A stretch of 25,000 nucleotides of DNA from Sphaeroforma sirkka (Eukaryota > Opisthokonta > Ichthyosporea > Ichthyophonida), in assembly GCA_001586965.3 (NCBI GenBank), contig LUCW03000216.1, forward strand, positions 35,001-60,000. The letters are read 5' to 3'. Both the position numbers and the translations under genes were made by a program. The notes beneath the pieces are model-generated. The model made no database searches. It was not told the origin of the DNA and saw only the letters and a list, made by a program, of their open reading frames with translations. Below are positions 1 to 8,960 of the stretch, one piece after another. Position 1 is the stretch's first letter. Each line of letters begins with the position of its first letter.

Positions 1-64
1 TGCCCATCAGATGTTTGACTGACAGGAGTATGAATGGCTCCAATGGCTCCAATGTGCTGCCTGT

Positions 65-154
65 GTGTCCCTAGTAACGATATGTGACAGTCAGGTGTCC
101 CTAGCAACGATATGTGACAGTCAGGTGCCCCTAGCAACGATACGTGACAATCAG
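65..154. repeat. 30-bp tandem repeat, three copies
   Basis: Units begin GTGTCCCTAG and end GACAGTCAG, with few differences between copies. Each junction reads CAG|GTG, which looks like a splice donor in the TAF4 sense. No exon was recognised next to it, so a link to a splice site is not shown. Confidence 0.85.
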
Positions 155-263
155 TGAAAAGTGCTGATATAAACTGTACCATGGCCGAATGAAGTCTCCA
201 TGTTGTCCTGTGGCGTATTCTTGAGCGTCATTCGCATTGTGGTCACCTCGCAGAGCATAGAGC

Positions 264-570
264 ATAAAGTGTGTTAAAGGGTGTTAAAGGGTGTCAAAGT
301 GTGTTAAAAGATGTTAAAAGTTGTTAAATGGTCTTAGAGAGGGTGTTAAAAGGGTGTTAAAGGGTGTTAAAATGTGTTAAAGGGTGTTAAAGGACGTTAA
401 AGTGTGCTAAGTAGTGTTAAATTGTGTTTAAGTGCGTGAAAGGGTGTTAAAGGGCGTTGAAGTGTGCTAAATGGTGTTAAATGGTGCTAAAGTATGTGGA
501 AGGGGTTTAAAGTGTGTTCAAGGGTGTTAAAGAGTGTTAAAGTGTGTTAAAGGGTGTTAAAGTGTGTGTG
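264..570. repeat. 10-bp minisatellite (GGTGTTAAAG)n
   Basis: About 30 imperfect copies of a decamer of the form GGTGTTAAAG run through this interval, with variants such as AGTGTGTTAA. It lies in the presumed TAF4 intron upstream of the exon at 839. Confidence 0.85.
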
Positions 571-838
571 CATGCCCCGCTGTATAGTTTGTTTACCGCA
601 AACCCCATGCACTGCCGCCCGCACAGGCTCACACCCAACAAATGAGGTACGCCCTCAGTGTGTATCTAAGCGCAACTGCTCGTGGGGCACTGGTCGTGTC
701 TGTGTCGGAACACATGTGGCCATAACCTACTGAGACATCATCGCTTTATTTAATTCTGGAATGCGATTGGCATTAACCCTAAATCAAATTCTGGAATGTG
801 GTTGGCATTAACCCTAAATCCTAAAACTATCTCTACAG

Positions 839-1059
839 GAGGAAGAGAATGCCATCCTAGATGACCTGCAAGGCGACGATGAGGAGACTGAAGATCAAGA
901 GGAGCAGCAGTTCTGCAACTTCATGGAACTCAAATACCGCATAGCCACTGTGGCCCGTAAGAATGGTCTGCGCAATGTGGCTGTGGAGGCGTGCCAGTAC
1001 TTAGCCTTCTCTATGCAGCAACAGCTGCGGGATATGCTGGAGAATGTCGTGCGCAACAG
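839..1059 (+). CDS. TAF4: TAF4 exon (post-histone-fold helices)
   Basis: The acceptor ATCTCTACAG ends at 838 and the donor GTATGC starts at 1060. The exon is open from its first codon and ends with two bases of a split codon. The protein runs [12 protein letters not shown], then an acidic stretch, then [16 protein letters not shown] and [13 protein letters not shown], which follows the TAF4 pattern of ILxIxKKxGL ... ERLxNLVEKL. The ATG at 923 is internal and is not a start. Confidence 0.88.
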
Positions 1060-1069
1060 GTATGCAATG

Positions 1070-1128
<59 letters not shown>

Positions 1129-1169
1129 ATGTATCTATGTATCTATGTATCTATGTATCTATGTATGTA

Positions 1170-1234
<65 letters not shown>

Positions 1235-3185
1235 GTGTGTGTGTGTGTGTGTGTGTATGACGGTATAATGTGAGGGGAAGCCACAGCGCACGGCGTATAC
1301 GGCACACTGCATGACCCTTAGCCCAAATTTGATACCCCCATGAGTTCATCCTGATAATCATGATCCTTATGATTCGTTTCAATGGTCTACGTTTTCTTCC
1401 AACAGTCACCATCGAGCGGGTGTGTATCGCCCACATCTGAAGAGCACACATGACACGTACGATCCAAATCCGCAACTGCGAATGCAACAAAGGTGTGTAG
1501 CGTATCTGTCGGCTGAGCGTACGACGTAGTGATGCGTATTGCAACTCCTCCGTGCACCCCGTCGCTACAAACGAGTGCACTCGACCCGTACCCTCGGTTT
1601 GTGTTGGTTTGGGTGGGTTTGTTTTGGTTTAGGTTGGTTTGGGTTTGGTTTGATTGGTTTGTACCGCCAGTGCGCTTGTTCACTGCGGCAGTTGTGCCCA
1701 GTCTGTGACCCTTGTCATCAATATCACTACCCGTGACATTAGGAGGACTTGCACTTACTGGGGATTTGCTGTCACTGGCAGTGCTTGTGGTGTTGGTTTG
1801 TCCAGTCATCTGTATACTGTCATTTCGCCGCAGTCTGTTGCTCTCTCCCGTTCTCCTTGGCTACTGCCTGTTCCTTAGATACTGTTCTTGTGTACTGTCT
1901 GTAGAGGTTCCCTCATATTCATGAGTACGATGCGCTGTACGTTACACGATCGTAATACATAGGGTTTTAGCTATACCCTAAATTCTGAAACAATAGCTGT
2001 GTGTTCTCGTAGCATTGGACGTTCTATGTCCGGGCTGTCTGAGTCACCACAGCCCACACCCTTGCACGTGTAGTGCATCCACCGGTGGTTCATTGTGTGA
2101 TTCATTGTGTGGTTCATAGTGTGGTGTGATGTGTTTGTCAGGAGCTGTGGGGTTGCTTGTGCACATACTATTCCGTTGGTGTGTTGGGTAGAGTGACATG
2201 CGGTGAGTGTCGCTGACTGCTGTCCCTTCCGTTTCTCTCAGACTGTTTGCAGGTCGAGTGCTCCCGAGGACCAGTGGCGACGCAGCCTCCGAACGGACAG
2301 GTGACAAAGGCAGCCCACAGCAACACAGCCGCGCCAGTGCAAACGGTATGTGACCCACTGTATGTCACATGTTTGTTGACGTTTGTTGCTTCAGGGTTCA
2401 TTGAAAGCGCTAGACTCTAACAACCTAAACCCCAGCATGCGTGTACACCAACATACAGTATCGTCACATTGATAGTGGTTTAGCACGGCACACCTTCTAC
2501 TTGAACGCATTGAGCCTGCTACGGAATGGCTATGTGCCTTCGTTGTCGTACTTTCACGCAGACGCCAAACTTACCTACACTCTTCTCCCCCAACACAGCA
2601 CACGCAGGCGATAGTAACACACAACTCAGCACAGCATACAATAGCGCCAGCGCAGCCGACGACGAATCCACAGGCAAGGACAATACCTCTGCGCATACAA
2701 ATACAAATGCAAATGCAAATGCAAATGCAAATGCAAATGCAAATGCAAATGCAAATGCAAATGCAAATGCAAATGCAAATGCAAATGCAAATGCAAATGC
2801 AAATGCAAATGCAAATGCAAATGCAAATGCAAATGCAAATGCACATGCACATGCAAATACGAATACGAATACGAATACGAATACGAATACGAATACGAAT
2901 TCAAACACAAACACAAAGGCACAAACTGTCACCAACACACACGACGATACAAGTGTCACGGGAGACCCTCAGCCCAATGCACGCACTGCCACTGCAAGTG
3001 CCAATGACAACCCTGTCGTCCCTACGCGCACGATCAAGCTGTGTGATCTGTTGGAGTACATGGAAAGCAATGCGGCACTGCGCAGCTCTAAGCTGTTGTA
3101 CGCGTCGTATCTGAAACGCCCGGACGAAAGTTCGGAACATATTACAGCCGAACCAACGGCGACTGCTCAATCGGAGAAGCTATGA
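839..3185 (+). CDS. TAF4: TAF4, TFIID subunit 4, 3' part (exons 839-1059, 1406-1492, 2242-2345, 2599-3185)
   Basis: TAF4 is a core TFIID subunit that pairs with TAF12 through a histone fold and helps hold the complex together in the nucleus. Four exons join in phase to give 332 codons plus a stop. In order they encode an acidic start (EEENAILDD), the conserved helical block after the histone fold ([12 protein letters not shown] ... LRDMLENVV), the HRAGVY ... [11 protein letters not shown] stretch that matches the family's HRxxxY and YExTSDxRxQL segment, and a long Asn-Ala/Asn-Thr repeat. The last part is the conserved C-terminal motif ([12 protein letters not shown], then LLYASYL; compare RDLIFCLExE ... 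LLYKAFL in animals). The N-terminal exons are missing. The coiled, charged segment that normally links these blocks was not found, so an exon between 1493 and 2241 may be missed. The gene converges on TAF1. Confidence 0.88.
1060..1275. repeat. Compound AT/GT/TATC microsatellite at a TAF4 donor
   Basis: About 12 bases after the donor at 1060 the intron becomes (TA)n, then (TG)n, (TATC)n, a second (TA)n and a second (TG)n. Reading frames through it give only Tyr-Ile or Cys-Val repeats and are not genes. Confidence 0.95.
1406..1492 (+). CDS. TAF4: TAF4 exon (HRxxxY ... PQLR segment)
   Basis: The exon lies between TTCTTCCAACAG (ends 1405) and the donor GTGTGT (1493). It is 87 nt and keeps the phase-2 frame of the previous exon. 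It encodes [14 protein letters not shown] and [11 protein letters not shown], matching the segment in animal TAF4 that follows the helices (HRxxIY ... YExTSDxRxQLKF). Confidence 0.82.
1493..2241 (+). other. TAF4 intron, possible missed exon
   Basis: A GGTTT-rich stretch lies at about 1595-1662 and a 12-bp GTTCATTGTGTG-type repeat at about 2088-2128. A possible extra exon begins after CTCGTAG at about 2012 and encodes [13 protein letters not shown], but I could not find a donor that keeps the phase, so it is not called. Confidence 0.5.
2242..2345 (+). CDS. TAF4: TAF4 exon (polar linker)
   Basis: The acceptor TTTCTCTCAG ends at 2241 and the donor GTATGT starts at 2346. The first base completes the split codon from 1492 and the last base starts the codon completed at 2599, so the phases fit on both sides. 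The peptide ([20 protein letters not shown] ...) is a low-conservation linker, so support rests on splice sites and frame. A second acceptor at 2252 would not fit the phase. Confidence 0.62.
2599..3185 (+). CDS. TAF4: TAF4 terminal exon with Asn-Ala repeat and conserved C-terminus
   Basis: The acceptor CCCCCAACACAG ends at 2598 and the TGA stop is at 3183-3185. The exon starts with a polar stretch. A (NA)n tract of about 24 dipeptides follows, encoded by an AAATGC hexamer repeat, then HAHA and (NT)n tracts, then a Thr/Asn-rich linker. The end is conserved: [16 protein letters not shown] and [13 protein letters not shown] match the TAF4 family C-terminal motif (LRDxxxxLExE ... LLYKAxL). The family match holds the frame through the microsatellite. 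The reverse strand is also open through the repeat but carries no family match. Confidence 0.9.
2700..2900. repeat. Coding hexanucleotide microsatellites (AAATGC)n and (AATACG)n
   Basis: About 24 copies of AAATGC and then about 7 copies of AATACG lie inside the last TAF4 exon. A period of six keeps the frame whatever the copy number, giving (Asn-Ala)n and (Asn-Thr)n. Confidence 0.95.
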
Positions 3186-4315
3186 GAGCCTGTGACAGGC
3201 GTACACGTGTATCGCCACAACTGTGGGTTAAACCCTAAACCCTAAACTCTGATCTCAAAAACCCTTAACCCTAGACCATCAGTGTGCTGTGGAGCATGGC
3301 GGTGACTGAAGTCTCTCTCATTGAGTGGCACATATTATATCAGTGGGAATTCGCATCGCATAGGCGAAGGCGCAACACCGACACATTGCTGTATGCAACC
3401 CACTCCTACGCTGCAATTAGATGGGCTATGCGGGTGTGTGTAGGTCCCTTACTATAGAGTGCCGTGTGGCATATGGTGACGGCAGTGCCAATCCCTCTGA
3501 GTGTGTCATGACAGTGTCGCGACAGTAAATGTGAAGGAACCTTGATCACATAGAAGGTACATTTTTCACCTCGCATCGTGCCACCGGCCGATTTCCACAA
3601 TTCCACTCACCCGAGAAACATCACAAGGTCGGAAACCCTAAACCGTCGGGCATTAGCCGTTCACCAGGAAATTACAATCTTGCAAGTTTTAACAGTTGTG
3701 CGGTTTTAAATAGTGTCGCGCGAATGCAATGTATGCGCAGCCAAGCCACGCCATAGTGACTGTCGCACTCGGCCCATGAAGTCAGTGTCACCATGTGCCA
3801 ACACACACAACACAGCCGAGAACGCAGTCTAAGCTCGGTGAAATATGACGGGACGAGAAACAAAGATGAGAATGGTTTTCCCGGGGGTTAAACCCCTGCA
3901 AATAGGAAGAGGATGAGAATGTTTTTTCCCGGGGTTGAAACCCCTTCAAATAGTTAGATGGTCAAATTGATGAGATTTGATCCAAGCACGCAATATACAA
4001 CACAGAATACGATTAGGGCTTTAGAGATTTAGGGTTCGAACGCCTAAATCGACTGGTACGGTATATAAAGCGACGGTGGACCAAGAAGAGGAACACATTT
4101 GTCATCGGAAAATCAGGAATACTCCTCTCACCCACCCCGCTAGTTTAGTATCGCATTTTTTACTTTGAAGAAGAACTGCAGAATACCAACAAGAAATAGC
4201 GTAGCAAAAAAAGAAATATTTTAATTTCAATAAAACGACAGACAGTTGGTAGCGTGACATCACACGCCCAGTCCTTGTCCTTGGTTGACTGAAATAGAGA
4301 GCAAGCGACGCACTG
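3186..4315. other. Spacer downstream of TAF4
   Basis: No gene could be supported. Telomere-like AAACCCTAAACCCTAAA lies at about 3231-3250 and again at about 3632. A phrase of about 48 bp (GATGAGAATG ... CAAATAG) is duplicated at about 3866-3953. A TATATAAA box lies at about 4062 and an AATAAA about 165 bp further on. This TATA to poly(A)-signal spacing could be a small transcription unit or an LTR-like remnant, but I see no terminal repeats, target-site duplication or coding region. Confidence 0.4.
3231..3250. repeat. Interstitial telomere-like motif (CCCTAAA)n, one of about 20
   Basis: AAACCCTAAACCCTAAA-type motifs occur across the whole window, for example at about 3231, 6896, 8425, 9730, 11688, 14173, 15577, 18770, 20197, 20460, 20757, 21773 and 23890. 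Almost all lie in introns or spacers, and most are C-rich on the + strand. They are too short and degenerate to be telomere ends. Confidence 0.9.
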
Positions 4316-4853
4316 CAAAGCTTCAGTTCTTCATTCTCTAGAATACATTTTAAGCTTCAGTTCTTCTTTCTCCAGAATACGTTTAAAATTCCAGTTCGTT
4401 TTTCTCTATAATACGTTTACAGCTTCAGTTCTTCTTTCTCCAGAATACCTTTAAAGCTTCGGTTAATCTTTCTTTAGAATACGTTTAAAGCTTCAGTTCT
4501 TCTTCCTTCAAAATACGTTTAAAGCCTCAGTTCTTCTTTCTCTGGAATACGTTTTGAGCTTCAATTCTTCATTCTTTAGAATACGTTTAAAGCTTCAGTT
4601 CTTCTTTCCTTAAAATACGTTTAAAGCATCAGTTCTTCTTTTTCTAAAATACGTTTAAAGCTTCAGTTCTTGTTTCTGAAACACGATTTAAATTTCAGTT
4701 CTTCTTTCTCTAGGATGCGTTTAAAGCTTCAGTTCTTGTTTTCTAAAACACGATTTAAGTCTCAGTTCTTCTTTCTCTAGGACGCGTTTAAAGCTTCAGT
4801 TCTTCTTTCTCTAGAATGCGTTTAAAGCTTCAGTTCTTCTTTCTCTAGAAAGT
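4316..4853. repeat. 34-bp minisatellite
   Basis: About 16 imperfect copies of a unit of the type AATACGTTTAAAGCTTCAGT followed by TCTTCTTTCTCTAG. Each unit resembles a polypyrimidine tract plus AG on the + strand, but no exon is next to it. Confidence 0.9.
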
Positions 4854-4924
4854 TTCAAGGCACGAACCCAAACCAGCATAGACGACGTGAAGACAACGCA
4901 ACAGGATGTGCGCGGCAGTGTGCC

Positions 4925-5395
4925 AATACTGCAGTGATATACTGAAGTGAAAGATTGAACTGAGAGACTGAAGTGATGGACTGGAAGGGATATATTGAAA
5001 TGATGTAGGGGAGTGATAGACTGAAGCCATATTCTGAAGTGATATACTGAAGTGATTTATTGAAGTGACTGAAGTGATAGACGTAGGTGATGGACTGGAA
5101 ATGATATACTGAAGTGACATATTGCAGTGGTATACTGAAGTGATATACTGAAGTGATATACTGCAGTGGTATACGGAAGTGATATATTGCAGTGGTATAC
5201 TGAAGTGATATACTGCAGTGGTATACGGAAGTGATATACTGAAGTGATATACTGGTAATATACTGCAGTGGTATACTGAAGTATATACTGAAGTGATGTA
5301 CTGCAGTGGTATACTGAAGTGTTATACTGAAGTAATATACTCAATTGGTATACTGAAGTGATATATTGAAGTGATATACTAAAGTTCGGTCAACA
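4925..5395. repeat. GATATACTGAAGT minisatellite
   Basis: Short 13-15-bp units of the form TGATATACTGAAG alternate with CAGTGGTATACTGAAG, about 30 units in all, more degenerate on the left. Open frames through it on the - strand are repeat artefacts. Confidence 0.9.
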
Positions 5396-5861
5396 ACAAT
5401 GTCCAGACATTCATTTGATTTATTAGTGCACACAAGGGTAGCACTTTTGATGCATGCATTAGCCTAGTGGCTACATATTATTTATCAAGGTCAACAATCC
5501 GCAGTCGGTTACAAGTAGTACAGAAAATTACATGTGACGGTACTCAATCAAAGTGAGACGTGAGAACGCAATCACCTGGGGCCAATCAAACACAGTGGCA
5601 TTTCGCAAGTGCTGCTGAAATGGCTCACACACTACGCCGACATCTTGTGGCGAATACACCTCGACGATACCATGCGCATCGTCTGTTGTGGTTTGTGCGC
5701 GTAACTAACAAGCAGGTATCAAGCATGCCTTTCTGTTGTACTTGTGAGCTCTCAGAATTTCATATGAAGAATAAGGCGCACATTGTGATAGGGCTCATTG
5801 ATATAGCTACCAGTAGTGCCACCAATCGGTCACCGATCGATCTAGAGTTACATCTGCCACC
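5396..5861. other. Spacer, no supported gene
   Basis: A 102-codon + strand reading frame (5560-5868) is the only long one. It has no recognisable family, and its end overlaps the better supported - strand exon at 5862-5909. TTTATT at about 5417 would be AATAAA on the - strand, in place to end a - strand transcript. Confidence 0.35.
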
Positions 5862-5909
5862 TCAATAAAGAACCTTTCTTTTCTGAGAGTCCATTGCGCT
5901 TCGTTTAAC
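5862..5909 (-). CDS. Possible terminal exon of a - strand gene, product unknown
   Basis: On the - strand the strong acceptor AACTCTTTTTTAG is followed by 15 codons (VKRSAMDSQKRKVLY) and TGA at 5862-5864. It joins in phase 0 to the exon at 6003-6122 across a 93-nt intron. It is either the end of TAF1 or the end of an unrelated gene. I do not recognise the peptide. Confidence 0.45.
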   Translation of the reverse strand, partial: VKRSAMDSQKRKVLY

Positions 5910-6002
5910 CTAAAAAAGAGTTTAATCAAAAAAAGAGCAGTGCAAAGTATTGTGCCTCTGTTTCAATTTAAAGAATAAACGTTCATATGCAACACATCTC
6001 AC

Positions 6003-6122
6003 CAAATACTTAGCACCAGCCTTTTTGGTATTGACCATTTCTGAATCTGATTTTACGTTTGTATGTGTTCCGACATCGTTCCTATACAATGTCACCTGAA
6101 TGTCAGTAGTTCCGCTACCCAT
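6003..6122 (-). CDS. Possible internal exon of a - strand gene, product unknown
   Basis: The exon of 40 codons runs from CTTCTGGCAG| to |GTGAGA, both good splice signals. It starts with an in-frame ATG, so it could also be a first coding exon. The peptide reads GSGTTDIQVTLYRNDVG, then NVKSDSEMVNTKKAGAKYL. It looks like ordinary soluble protein, but I do not recognise the family. The next upstream exon was not found. A repeat array lies just upstream. Confidence 0.5.
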
Positions 6123-6351
6123 CTGCCAGAAGTCCGAAGCGCTGATGCTGCTGCATGCTCAGACACTGTGAGTGTCATGGTGACATGCACATGTGCAAAA
6201 TGACTGGGCGAGGGGGCTCATTAGTATGCATACGACGAGAATGCGTTGTAAGATTTGTATTGAGTGTATTGCGATTCCAAAAGCAAATAAAATATAACGA
6301 CGAGCACGATTCTGCAGTGCGCGTTTAGGATAAAATAGTACGGATTGCAGA

Positions 6352-6825
6352 TTCACTCAGACGCATAGGTTGTAATTTGATCATCACACTGACAGATATC
6401 ACTTTATTTTGCAGTGCTCAATAGTTGACAGGATAACAATTTATTCTGCTGTGCTCGTCTGGACTGAAGTCATATGTATAGCACATTTACTCAGACGGAT
6501 AGGTTGTAAGTTGATCATCACACTGGCAGATACCACTTTATTCTGCAGTGCTCAATAGTTGACAGGATAACAATTTATTCTGCTGTGCTCGTCTGGACTG
6601 AAGTCATATGTATAGCACATTTACTCAGACGGATAGGTTGTAAGTTGATCATCACACTGGCAGATACCACTTTATTCTGCAGTGCTCAATAGTTGACAGG
6701 ATAACACTTTATTCTGCTGTGCTCGTCTGGGCTGAAGTCATATATATAGCACATTTACTCAGACGCATAGGTTGTAAGCTGATCATCACACTGACAGATA
6801 TTACTTTATTCTGCAGTGCTCGTGC
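6352..6825. repeat. 133-bp tandem repeat, about 3.6 copies
   Basis: Copies share ACTCAGACGGATAGGTTGTA at about 6354, 6488, 6621 and 6755 and are nearly identical. Each contains two related halves built on TTTATTCTGC(A/T)GTGCTC. Confidence 0.93.
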
Positions 6826-6969
6826 GTCCGCTCTGTGCCCATGGTGCGCCGATTGAGGCTAGTGGTCATATGTATCGTTAGAATACTTAAAAACAAAACC
6901 CTAAACCCTAAGATAACTGTTCGACCGTTGTCTGCATCCAGATGGCTGGTCATGCGAATCCCTCCCCAC

Positions 6970-7116
6970 TTATTCATCATCCCACGCATCCACATCGATA
7001 TGCTCAGTCTCATGAGCCACGTGCTCGTCTTTTGGTATCTGAGGGGCCCGACCATTGCTGGTGACATCGTACGCATCAACATCGATAACCTTTGCAGCGG
7101 AAGCCGTGCGGCCGTG
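6970..7116 (-). CDS. Candidate C-terminal exon of TAF1, acidic tail
   Basis: After the acceptor AATACCCCACAG the - strand is open for 48 codons to a TAA at 6970-6972. The peptide contains KVIDVDAYDV and ends HIDVDAWDDE. A related IDVDAIGD sits just upstream in another open stretch (7142-7260), which suggests an IDVDA repeat. An acidic C-terminus suits TAF1, and the phase fits, but no sequence match proves it. The + strand frame over the same bases (6835-7203) crosses a telomere-like motif and looks spurious. Confidence 0.4.
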   Translation of the reverse strand, partial: HGRTASAAKVIDVDAYDVTSNGRAPQIPKDEHVAHETEHIDVDAWDDE

Positions 7117-7269
7117 CTGTGGGGTATTGTGCACCCATTAATCGCCAATGGCATCGACATCAATGCACACAACGGCATCAGCCGCCTCGTGGTTCGTTGC
7201 TAGGTGACTCGTGCTGTGCATGCGTGGTGTGCTGCGCATTGGTTGCATGTGCTGTCTGCCTTTAGTCGT

Positions 7270-7610
7270 TTAGTTGCGGTGATCCCATTTCCAGTGCTTT
7301 TTGAATTGTCGATCGTTGACTGAGCTCTGATCGTCGTGGCTATGTTTTTTCTTTTTCCTTAAGGTCTGATTGTCAGCTGTGTGTGTTGTTGTTGGTGGGT
7401 GGTGCTCGTGTTTGCGTTTCCGAATATGTTTATGGACGTGCGATGTGTGGGTATCCGACCTCGTGAGTCCAATTCTGCTGGTGGAATTGGACGAGAAGAC
7501 CCTTTTTTGAGTAGAATTAGACGAAAAAAATCCTTTTTTTTGAGGGGAATTGGACACAAAGGTCCTGTTTTGTTCTCCAGCCGCTGCAGTAGCCTTTGTA
7601 ACCCATATTT
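7270..7610 (-). CDS. Possible basic, low-complexity coding stretch, product unknown
   Basis: The - strand is open from about 7610 (acceptor-like GCTACTGCAG) to a TAA at 7270-7272. The peptide is rich in Ser, Asn, Lys and His, with two copies of a FSSNST phrase, HIRKRKHEHH and LRKKKKHSHDD, and ends KHWKWDHRN. It could be a nuclear, basic region of TAF1 or another protein. Support is only the length of the frame and its nuclear-type composition. Confidence 0.3.
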
Positions 7611-8618
7611 TTGTGACAGCCATATGTGCCTGACGGTTTGTATACGAGAAGTACGTAGTCAATGAACAAAATATTAACGTTTTAATATATATATTATGTT
7701 AGCATATACAACATACAAACGAACCCACCTACATACAGTACGTGCATGAAATGCATGGTAAATGCGTGGCAAATGCAAGCGCCACACATATCCGTATTTG
7801 CGCTGTGAGCCATACACACAAACCCAGTCCATTAATATCTAGCATACGAGGGACATGCAGGCGCAAGAGGCAATCACACTATAGCACTCACTTGTGTATT
7901 GGTTGGAGTGTGATACAAAAACGTTTCAACGCCAAGTAACCGAACCAATTGGTGCAGAGCATACCTGATACTGTAACGGGCCATGGCGAGCGTTTTCGAG
8001 TAGAAAAGACCAACGGCGTAGCTGTGGGCGATAGTGTGGTCTGGTTGTGCACTCTTGCGGAGCCGACACTGTCAATTTAGACCCGACACTGCAATTGACC
8101 TACACAAGAAACAAAACACCGAACACAAAACACAAAACACAAAACATAAAACATACTCAGAGGTCAAAAACGGAGATACAATCGGTGCAGTGGCAAATGG
8201 GTGGAACGGCGTCTTTGGTTCTGTAAGCGTTCGCAGCAACGCAGCACATGGGATAGTATTCACATAGAATGTATAAGACCTTACTGCCATTCTTTCGTTT
8301 ACAGAGATACCTTCGATCGGAAAGACGAATATCCCAAAAACAACCAGTCACCCGCTGGCAGGTCAGAGGTATGGACTGGTTTCTTTTGTCCACCCCGACA
8401 GAACTGGTCCCAATGCTAAAACTATAAAACCCTAAACCCTACATTCTAAACCGGCAACATCCCGTTGTGGTTCGTAGTGAACTACAGAAATCGTTCCAGT
8501 GAAGATACAACCACATACCACAAAAAAACACACAGACTTAGCATTCGTACTCTCACGGGTGCAGTGTCATATTCAATCGCATAGTCCCATCTTCCAACGC
8601 AAGCGCCTTGTGACATAC
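7611..8618 (-). other. Uncertain region downstream of the last firm TAF1 exon
   Basis: Short open stretches with fair splice signals exist on both strands around 8160-8393. On the + strand a GTAAGC donor follows 8222 and a TTTCGTTTACAG acceptor ends at about 8304. On the - strand, CTGACCTGCCAG is followed by RVTGCFWDIRLSDRRYL. They are mutually exclusive and neither matches a family. An 8-bp ACAAAACA repeat lies at about 8105-8155 and a telomere-like motif at 8425-8440. Confidence 0.3.
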
Positions 8619-8960
8619 GTTCGCGGACACAGTCCTTTTCTTCGACATCTTCCGTCTACGCCTGTTGGGCTCACGCATCTCTGCTGCAGTAGGTAAAACG
8701 TCTGGTACAGTAGGTATAACGTCTTCTACAGTAGGTATAACGTCTGCTGCAGTAGGCAAAACGTCTGCTGCAGGGGTTGTGGTTGAGCTCAGTGTGTGGG
8801 CATATGTCTCTGTGACACTGTTACCCATGGCTTCGTACAGACTCGCATTCTTGAGCGCTCCATGGCGCAGTAGGGAGTGGTAGTGCGGTTTTCCCGCGTT
8901 GGTAAAATTCAGAGTCCTCAGAACAGACGTGTTTGGCAACGTTTTGGAACGCATATAAAT
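8619..8960 (-). CDS. TAF1: TAF1 exon 18 (last firm exon, 18-bp coding repeat)
   Basis: The exon runs from AAACGTTTTCAG| to GCGAAC|GTATGT, 114 codons, phase 0 on both sides. It encodes [20 protein letters not shown], then four hexapeptides of the type DVIPTV/A (8690-8775), then [18 protein letters not shown]. The basic end may be the KKRRR segment of TAF1, but there is no close match. A competing frame with the acceptor TTCTTTCCAG (about 9040) encodes [20 protein letters not shown]. It has no downstream donor I trust. Confidence 0.6.

Larger units (their letters stand above)
1..838 (+). other. Upstream intron or flank of TAF4, no exon recognised
   Basis: No exon could be recognised here. The first visible TAF4 exon starts at 839 right at the conserved EEE residues, so an upstream exon carrying the start of the histone-fold region must exist, either further left or hidden here. 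The stretch holds a 30-bp repeat in three copies (65-154), a 10-bp minisatellite (about 264-570), a duplicated phrase reading attctggaatg (about 754-800), and telomere-like aaccctaaatc motifs just before the acceptor at 837-838. Confidence 0.6.

Noticed and set aside
2700-2850. Tandem ATGCAAAT octamer-like sites as an enhancer
   Set aside because: They arise automatically from the AAATGC coding repeat in TAF4, with no other promoter evidence.
3860-4260. A TATA box and poly(A) signal in an LTR-like arrangement
   Set aside because: No paired terminal repeats, target-site duplication, primer site or coding remains were seen, so no element is called.
5560-5868. A 102-codon + strand frame ending at an AATAAA
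   Set aside because: It has no family match, and its end overlaps a - strand exon with better splice evidence. The AATAAA may be chance.
6835-7203. A 122-codon + strand frame
   Set aside because: It crosses a telomere-like motif typical of non-coding DNA here and is antisense to a candidate acidic exon. No domain is recognisable.
8160-8393. Two competing spliced models on opposite strands
   Set aside because: Both have fair splice signals but no homology and no downstream partner exon, so neither is supported enough to call.
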